Positions 56,305-64,000 of a DNA stretch of 64,000 bases are shown piece by piece. This DNA comes from Siphonodentalium dalli. Its lineage: Eukaryota; Mollusca; Scaphopoda; Gadilida; Siphonodentaliidae. The position numbers and the translations under genes are program-made. The notes beneath the pieces were generated by a model that did not search any database, had not been told where the DNA came from, and saw nothing but the letters and a program-made list of their open reading frames with translations. Positions within the stretch are counted from its first letter, which is position 1. Every line of letters begins with the position of its first letter. The stretch covers positions 117,012,723-117,076,722 of the forward strand of contig CP136063.1 of the NCBI GenBank assembly GCA_032622095.1, in the 5' to 3' direction.

Positions 56305-56445
56305 TTAATAAATAAGATATTACTTGGTTAGTTTGATATTAGTCCTGACATCAGCCATCGGTAATATCATATGAGGTTGCCGGGGGCTGATATCTCTATA
56401 TCGGGCCTAATTTCAAACAAACCAAGTAATATCCTCTAAATATCA
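56305..56445. repeat. Inverted repeat with AGATATTACTTGGTTAGTTT arms
   Basis: Left arm about 56307-56360 (ATATTACTTGGTTAGTTTGA, CATCAGCC) pairs with about 56383-56435 (GGCTGATATC, CAAACCAAGTAATATCC). Confidence 0.75.
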
Positions 56446-57491
56446 AGTTCTCTATTACGAAACATTGGACTGACAATTATATTTACATGCAGGCCGTCAG
56501 TATCAATAATATATCTATAATAATTAGTATTTAGCGTCGTTTTAGCTGCCAATGCATGTCACGATGAGTTGATCGTATGTACAATGACAAATTAATGTTA
56601 AAATCTTCTATATGACACTGCTTGTAAGAAATACACCTATTCCTGACATAAGGGGCACGAGAGTATGTTTTCAAATCCACAACGCTACATCGGTGACGAC
56701 ATGACCATGTATATCATCTGAATGTAATAGACCGATTTAAAATACATGCAGCCAAATGTTGCTTTTGTTCTTAAGTTAGCATCATATACGCCCGATTTCT
56801 TAGCTCGATTGCTCAAGTGTGTGGGTACGAAAGCGAATTGGGGCCATTCGAAACACCACAGAACCCCAATATATATACTACACAACTCGTTATATCGACG
56901 TACACGCAGTAAATGTACTCGTCTTAAATTCAAATAGGCCGAGGGAATTTTATGACTATGATATATACCGCTAGTTTCGTGTTCTCGTGACAGTAATTAT
57001 CAGCCAAAAAATGGTTATATATATAACAATATCTAATCCGGTTCCGATATCAAGTGACAACATGGAGCGGAATTTGGATTTCATTCCACGATGGATATTA
57101 TTGGACATTAATAAAAAAGTAGGTCATCAGTTTTTGTTTCGATTTCATGTCATTTATGTGCATAGATATTTGAATATCACAATGGTTATTTGCACCAACA
57201 CCCGTAATTTGAGGTCCACTGTACGCAGGTCAAAGGCTCATTTCAGGTCTACTGTGGCTCCACATGTAGAGGGTGAAGTTACGATATAAAACATGTGTTT
57301 GTATATAGTACATTGTAGGATTCTACCCCATCTGATGGGGGTGCGCTGACAAGTCAACGTCGAAATTTCATCATACCATACCATAATGGTAAACACACAC
57401 ACACCTTCACAACCTCAAACTGATGATCAGCGCATGTACATTTTCGTCTTGTTGGTCTAATTTACACATTATACTATACCTTCAGGAATGA
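56446..57491. other. No gene recognised
   Basis: Unique AT-rich sequence; a 100-aa frame at 56987 shows no domain. Confidence 0.35.
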
Positions 57492-57946
57492 TTAAAGGTA
57501 CTCAATCCGATTCGACGGTCCCCATATCATCAGATTCCAACAACACCAACATTTTTTGAAATGCCGCTTCGGTAATCAGAATCTATTCATTGCCCAAAAA
57601 TAATGCTAACCACTGTGACAGTCAACTATAGTATAAAATTGCCCAAAACCTGTTATTTATCAACGTTTTGTTCAACGAAATTTTGCCGGTTTGTCAAACA
57701 TATCACACAAAAAAAGCCACTGTATTTTAGAGTTATCGATCTTCATCCACTATCTGGTCAGATACGTTCTTCTTGTCGACAGTTTACTGGGGCACTTGAA
57801 ATTAAAATAATAGATTTCAAACATCGATATCTGATCACTCCTAGCTTTGATGGGTAGGTTCCTCGACTCGAATCAAATATTTTTTTTACCCACGAAGCCA
57901 AAGAAGTATTAATTTATGAGCGTCTGATCGGATTGAGTACCTTTAA
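57492..57946. mobile_element. TTAA-flanked MITE, complete
   Basis: 455 bp with TTAA at both ends and inverted termini TTAAAGGTACTCAATCCG / CGGATTGAGTACCTTTAA. Internal GGTTCCTCGACTCGAATCAA then TTTTTTTACCC resembles the inner motif of the 2186-2713 family (GTCTTCGATTCAAATCTAAT then TTTTATACCCC). This suggests related parents. Confidence 0.85.
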
Positions 57947-58870
57947 GACAGGAAAATGTGATCAAATTTCGTCAGTTTTCACGGTGTGCGAATTCAAAAT
58001 GCGAGAATTCACCCAGTGTTCACGCTGGACCGAAAAATCTTTTTGGCCAATTTTAATCCTAATTTTCTGGTCTCACAATTAATGAATATTTTTGTTTTAT
58101 TTATCATCTAGCATTCTCTATAATTATGTTCATATCTTCCAATACCGTGTCTAGACTTCTATGATCCCACCATTCAGCCTTATGACAGATACAGGATTCA
58201 TTGGTGTTAATCCTCATTATCGTTTTATTGCATTTAGTGGTTCATTGTTTGATAGTTAACTGCCATTAGTTCCTTTAGTTACCTGTTAAGCGGTATCACC
58301 CAATCAATTAGCAGATGACCATGCTATAAATCTGATTCTCCTGTTGCTCCCGTTACAAAATACATTTGGGTTTTAAATGATATTTCCGATTTTGGGGCCA
58401 ACAGTTTGACCAAAATGTCTAGAAAAAAAACAAAAAAACATTGCCATTGCTTAATTTGGCCTATGGTAGCATGAACCTTGTTCATAACTGAGCGAAAAGT
58501 AGTTAAATTAAACGAATTAAACTACGAGCAAGTAGACGGGTAACTAATATTCTGGGAAGATATGGTAAAGTAACGTTTGTGGTTTTCTTTTGAGCTTCAA
58601 TTCATTATAAATAACAATGCGCTCATTTTACCAAAGCTTTCGGTCTCACGGCCGTTATCAACGACAATATAGCAAATGTATAATCTACATGTTGAGGATT
58701 TAACAGTTTCAACACAAAAGTGCATTGCTATTTATTGTGTCTATACACGACGTCCCTTATCCTGGACACTTATTTCTATTTATTAATTAATATTGTTGTA
58801 GTGCTGACTCCTATTGTGCTTTTCAAATTCTATCACATTTGTCCCATCCTCAAACCACTCTTTATGATTA
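57947..58870. other. No gene recognised
   Basis: Unique AT-rich sequence. Confidence 0.35.
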
Positions 58871-58945
58871 TAACAATAACAACAGCAGCCACCACGAACA
58901 ACAAGAACAACAAAAACAACAACAGCAACAAAACAAACAACACTA
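58871..58945. repeat. (AAC)n microsatellite
   Basis: Imperfect ACAACAACAG/AACAAC run. Confidence 0.85.
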
Positions 58946-58947
58946 CT

Positions 58948-59283
58948 TCTTCAAAAGGCCGATTACAATCGGCTTATCAACAAAGTCCACCTCCATGCTC
59001 GTTTAAGACTGAATTGTAGCAATCTAAACCATGAACTGAAATGCAACCATATACAAACTTCCCCGTTTTTCCTATGCAGAGAAATCGTATCACTATAGAG
59101 AGATATCTTTTCGAGTGTACTTTTTACCAAGAACAAGGAAAACTACTCTTTGAATCTCTCACAAACATTATTCTTTCAGAGAAAACTCTGCTGTGGGGAT
59201 CACGCGAACTCAGCCTCCGCGAAAACACACATTTTCGGTGCAGCGCAGATATAATTTATCATAAGAAAAAAACGATTATCTAG
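58948..59283 (+). pseudogene. LINE ORF2 3'-end remnant
   Basis: Two frames joined by a frameshift resemble the C-terminal zinc region and tail of non-LTR retrotransposon pol. The first reads VHLHARLRLNCSNLNHELK and HIQTSPFFLCREI. The second, from about 59088, reads ITIERYLFECTFYQEQGKLL, FESLTNII and LLWGSRELSLRENT. The typical family pattern is H.RLRLN.S.LN..L...I..SP.C.CG..ETxEHYLxECP.Y..QR..L...L. Only the last about 110 residues remain; the first zinc cysteines are altered. 5'-truncated and dead. Confidence 0.7.
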
Positions 59284-59557
59284 ACAGCCTAATATATAAA
59301 ATGATATAGAGTGAACTGCGTTTTCCTATACCACCTACGATCCAACAATCGAATCTTACCATCTATGTCGACGAAACAAAACTTACTTGTGGAATGTTTA
59401 TATACATGCAAGGTATAGACCCCCTCCACGGGCGCATGATGCAGACATACTCACAACTCTGCATGTGCATGGCATCCCTCTCTTTTCCCCACTCTCTCCG
59501 TCTCTCATCTCACACTAGCTTTCTCCTCGCCCTCCCTCCTATAATATATATATATAC
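59284..59557. other. Pyrimidine-rich stretch, no gene
   Basis: 59475-59545 is CT-rich and ends in (AT)n at the next repeat. A similar CT-rich run resumes at 60165-60230 beyond it, suggesting the repeat was inserted into one pyrimidine tract. Confidence 0.5.
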
Positions 59558-60152
59558 TAGAAGGTGACCCGACTTCGTCCGGGCTTTGACCTTGAATTGA
59601 CCATTTTGAAGGTCAAGGTCAGGTGGGGTAAAACGATTTGACCCGTCCAAAACACTGCCCGGACAAAAGTACCCGTCGAAATCCATCCGGTTTTACCCGA
59701 TTTGACCTCGAATTGATAATTTTGAAGGTCAAGGTCAGGTCGGGGTCACGACTCGACCCGTCCAATACACTCAGTGGACAAAGGTAACCCCACGTATCAA
59801 ATTTCGTCGAAATCCCATCAAAATTGGCGATTTGACCTTGAATTGACCCGATTTTAAGGTAAAGGTCACATCGCACGGGCAAATGAATATGCTTATGAGA
59901 CTCCCCATACGAAAGTACCCCCACATACCAAGTCTCATCGAAATCCCGTGATATTCGGTCGTTTGACCTTGAAATTACCCGATGTCAAGGTCACGTCGCA
60001 CGGGCAAATTAATAGGCCCATGTCACTCCCCGGCCGAAAATACCCCCACATACCAAGTTTCATCGAAATCGGCCGTTTTCGAGTCCATTGGAAACAGACA
60101 GACACACACACACACAGGCAGACAGACAGATCTTCCAAAAATATATAATAGA
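59558..60152. repeat. Microsatellite-tailed GTCA-rich repeat, copy 5
   Basis: A clean single copy. It starts CTAGAAGGTGACCCGACTTC and has AAGGTCAAGGTCA at about 59608 and 59726. It ends AACAGACAGACACACACACA and CCAAAAATATATAATAGA. Confidence 0.82.
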
Positions 60153-61904
60153 TAATAATAATTCTTATTCATTCTCTTTCCTTCTCTCACTCCCTCTGCC
60201 TTTCTATCCTCCCTCTTCCTCTCGCGACACTATCATTACCATTACATGTATAATATGTCAATTCCTTACCGTCCGATGCGGATTCTCTACGTAATGAGAA
60301 ACAAAGGGGGAGAAAACTTAATAAAACCCCATGTGCTTGTTGTTTAATCGCCTTTTCAACTCACCTATCTATAATATATTGCCAAATCTTTTGTTAATTG
60401 TTCATATATGTTACATGTATCAATTAGGATTGGAATAAAATATGTTTACATCAAATTACACCAACAAGTGTTCATAGTGGCAGAGAAAGGACCTATATAA
60501 TATTCAGGACTGATTTAATGACAAGAATATGTAAAATTTAATAATCGGATTGACTAAATCAAACGATGGCAAGTCCGAATTGTTACCAATAAATAGTTTA
60601 AGAAAGTAACGCATAGTCAATAGTACTGAGTGAGAATGGCTTTACCTTGTCGAGGTTTTCACATCAAAGCCCAATAATCGGTTGAGTAACGTGTGTCCAA
60701 TATACTTGTAGGTGAGGACTGATAATACATAATATGTATATAATATGACGTTGCTCCATCTGATTATACATCGGTGGAGGCGGCAGCTAAGCTGTTGCGC
60801 CATTATGTGTGTTGGTTACGATTAGTTGCGAACAGTGTAGACTGAAAGGAACCACATGGTTCAAGAACATTCCCGATGAGAAAAAACAACTTTTTATGTA
60901 AAATCTTGTTCCACGAAAAGTCAGACTTTAACTTTTGTCGATTGCAATAAGATAACTATTGCCATGACATTGATCTAAACTCTTTATATTATCCGTGTTC
61001 TTATACTGACGTTACCTCGCATCGCAGACTGCCATTGAAGTATATATATACACGTAGACAACTAGTTCGTCTTTTGAGAGTATTTATTTTCCGTTCACTC
61101 ATCTTATAGCTTGTTGATGTTTGCCTTGTCACTCTTGTTTGTATTCAGCTTTCTTCTTATAATATTATTACCACCATATCAATGCGAACTTAATTGTTGA
61201 TTGCAGCAAACCCGTGATCTATACAGAGTTTACGAATTCAATTGATCATTGTTGTCGCACTGGATACGATTCACTTCATGTTAACCATGCTCAACAGTAA
61301 ATTGTGGACAGTTCTCCAATAAATATACTAAAAGGATAACTTATCTTGGGTTTAAATAATTATTCGAATTTAGACAGCGTTTTATGATTAATAATTTGTC
61401 CCAATTATTTGCTGTTCTGGAGCAAACATTCACAATTTCACAGAAAATATAAAATAAAATGAACTATTATTCGAGACATAAGTCAGCTGAAAATTAGTTT
61501 CGTGATTATATTGAAACAGAAGTTTTCCATGGACGTAAACAGATTTTTTGTGGCCAATGAATTTGCTCAAAATTGTGTTAATATAATCAGGGGTTACCAG
61601 AGGTAACTTGCTGTGAAGCTAAATGATGACATTGCAGACTGTGAATGTATGTCCATGAGTTAATTTGTGGCTTTTAAATTAGTAACAGGGTCCGGTTGCT
61701 ACCACTTAGTAGATAATATACATGTTTGACAGTGTATAAACCAAAAACCATCCATTTCAGAAATGTATGTTGATTTTTCGCGCGTTTCATGGAGTATGGA
61801 CGCAAGTTGGTCTTGGTGTGGGCACGAAAGAGCTCCATACATAAACCTATAACACTAACTTACATCCATATTCTATAGAAACCAACACAATCAACATCAA
61901 AATA
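60153..61904. other. No gene recognised
   Basis: AT-rich unique sequence without repeats or convincing exons. Confidence 0.35.
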
Positions 61905-62690
61905 TTAGCTCAACTTGACAAAGTCAAGTTTGAGCTATTATCGTTGGTTGGCGTCCGTCGTCCGTGCACCCGTCAACAATATAGAACCTCCTACATGTAT
62001 ATACAAGTCACATCTCTCATCGTCACCAAAATTGGATTTCAAATTTCAAACCACCAGCACACCCTGTAGTCCGAATTTATGGGATAACTATTTTGAAATT
62101 TACTACAAGCATGTTGTGATCACCTCTAAATGGAAGCTATCAAATTTGAACAATTTACGATGAAAACATGGCCGCCGGCAGCCAACTTGGGTTTTACTCT
62201 TAAACTGACAAATACTTTGGCACATCCTTTACCGACCACATCCTTCACACAATCGTCATCAAACTTCATAGTGATCTTCGAGGTGATAGCCAGATGTGAG
62301 CCATCAAATTGTTTCGAAATTTGTTTTTTAAAAAATGGCCGCCAGCAGTCATCTCTGATGTTACTCTTTGCAATACATTTATTTGATCTGCAATTTTTTT
62401 GAAAATTTACAGACATGTTTGGAATCACTTCTAGATGGGGTATAACGGATTTGAACGGTTTTCGATGAAAAACATGACTCCCTGGAGCCATATTGGATTT
62501 TACTCTTTGCACATATGACTAAATACTTCAGCACACCCTACAGTCAGTAGTTTTCATCCAATTGAACTCAAACTTCATAATGGCTCTTCATGTTGACAAA
62601 ATATGCTATTGCTTAAACATTTAAACTTTCCGCATTCCTTATCGCTCCATTGACTGTAATGTGTGACATCACAGCTCCAAGTTGAGCTAC
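61905..62690. repeat. Tandem array related to 10981-12135
   Basis: Opens TTAGCTCAACTTGACAAAGT and closes CAAGTTGAGCTACAG. Units carry AAAACATGGCCGCCGGCAGC (62165), AAAATGGCCGCCAGCAGTC (62332) and a diverged copy at 62467. Confidence 0.78.
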
Positions 62691-63170
62691 AGTGCCATTG
62701 CGATTATCATTATATTTACACCCAACTTGCAGATTAAAACAAATTATTATTTAGCGCGGAAGTGAACGATATTCTGGTATTACGTTGACTGTTCCGTCCA
62801 TACAATATGAAAACAAGTTGGAACCCGCGCGACGTCATATGGCATTGATTACAACCAAACAACGTTCTGCATTCAAATTCCACATCGCGAATGGAAATAG
62901 GAGTGTCAATATATATTTTGTGCAAACGCGTTTCTTCCTGGTTTACATACAGCTGTCATTTGATATTTTCTGTCATGAAAATCAATTATGTATAGCCGTC
63001 ATGGTTAAGACCCATAGGTATTCCTTATCACGGAATGAGATTATTTGACAACTGGGTGTGCACTCATTCATGCTTAGTGTCATGGTCATACTGTAAATAT
63101 GTATATCCACTACTTGGTGACACACGTATCGACAACTATATTAGTGTACACTGTACACAATGTTATTTTT
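62691..63170. other. No gene recognised
   Basis: Unique sequence between two related arrays; no domain in its short frames. Confidence 0.35.
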
Positions 63171-64000
63171 AGCTCAACTTTACTTTGTAAAGTTTGAGCT
63201 ATTGCCATGGCTTGGTATCCGTCGTCCGTGTGTGGGTGTACGTGTGTGTGCGTGATTTGTCAACAATTTCCATTTAGCACCGGCCCCAGGTCGTACGTTT
63301 GGTCTGATCATTATAAATGTAGATGGGAACGAGTCATTTTGGGGTCATTCGGAAAAAAACATGGCCGCCAGTGGCCATCTTGGATTTCAAAATTAAATCC
63401 ATTAGCACGGGCTACATACAGGTTCTACTTTCGTTTGATCAGCATGAAATTTGTCATGGATATTAACAATGACAAGTAGATGGGAACGAGTCATTTTGGG
63501 GTCATTCGGCCGAAAAAGATGGCCGCCAGCAGCCATCTTGGAATTTACTCTTTGCATGACTAAATTGTTTGGCACGGGCTACATGTCGTACCTTTGGTCG
63601 GATCATAATGCAATTTGTCATGGATGTTAACAATGACACATAGGTCGGAACGAGTCAATTTGGGGTCATTCGTCTAAAAAAGATGGCCGCCAGCAGCCAT
63701 CTTGGATTTTACTCGTTGCATGACTAAATCCGTTGGCATGGGCTACAGGTCATACCTTTGGTTGGATCATTATGCAATTTGTCATGGGCGTTCACAGTGA
63801 CATGTAGATGGGAACGAGTCATTTTGGTGTCATTCGGCAAAAACAAAACATGGCCGCCAATCGCCATCTTGGATTTCAAAATTCAATCCATTAGCACGGG
63901 CTACAGGTCATACTGTTCATCTGATGATCATGAAATTTGTCATGGATGTTAGTATTGACATGTAGATGGGAACGAGTCATTTTGGTGTTATTCGGCCAAA
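63171..64000. repeat. ~160-bp tandem array with YY1-like motifs, runs off window
   Basis: Opens TTAGCTCAACTTTACTTTGT. Units carry AGATGGGAACGAGTCATTTT (63319, 63478, 63807, 63964) and GCCGCCAGCAGCCATCTTGG (about 63522, 63685; variants at 63362, 63852). Confidence 0.85.

Noticed and set aside
57003-57289. Possible further IgSF exon downstream
   Set aside because: No acceptor in the required phase and no Ig or membrane-segment pattern.

Overview
The window is eukaryotic and metazoan. It has no bacterial gene packing. It holds three spliced exons of an immunoglobulin-superfamily (IgSF) gene with good AG/GT splice sites, and the rest is transposable elements and tandem repeats. The repeat style (many short tandem units, microsatellite-tailed dispersed elements, a Polinton, LINEs, a Ty3 element and TTAA- and TA-flanked MITEs) suggests a marine lophotrochozoan such as a mollusc. 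That is an inference; no species is claimed.

Layout. 1-15.6 kb is intergenic or upstream intron made of degenerate tandem repeats, TTAA- and TA-flanked MITEs and microsatellite-tailed repeats. IgSF exons lie at 15668-15985, 49895-49989 and 54582-54738 (+ strand), with phases 1-1, 1-0 and 0-1. They encode one V-like domain and one C2-like domain split by a phase-0 intron. The 33.9 kb intron between the first two exons is a two-stack nest. Stack one is a minus-strand Ty3/gypsy element (gag 29694-30413, pol 21178-25158) split by about 4 kb of insertions. These include a hAT-like element (25893-29182) with a perfect 8-bp target duplication, which carries a DIRS-like gag-type ORF. Stack two is a 5'-truncated minus-strand LINE whose reverse transcriptase is split by a 14.3 kb Polinton/Maverick (33107-47366). 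The Polinton holds integrase, capsid and small-protein remnants, a 1.54 kb tandem duplication, and a nearly intact second LINE (about 38.79-45.54 kb, ORF1 and ORF2).

From 50 to 64 kb the sequence is intron or downstream DNA with palindromic MITEs, a LINE 3'-end remnant at 58.95-59.28 kb, another microsatellite-tailed repeat at 59.56-60.15 kb, and tandem arrays whose units carry YY1-like motifs.

The only likely host gene is the IgSF gene. Its first exon (signal peptide) and any transmembrane exons were not identified. The most informative content is the insertion stratigraphy. It can be read directly from interrupted reading frames and target duplications, notably a Polinton whose exact removal restores the frame of the LINE reverse transcriptase.
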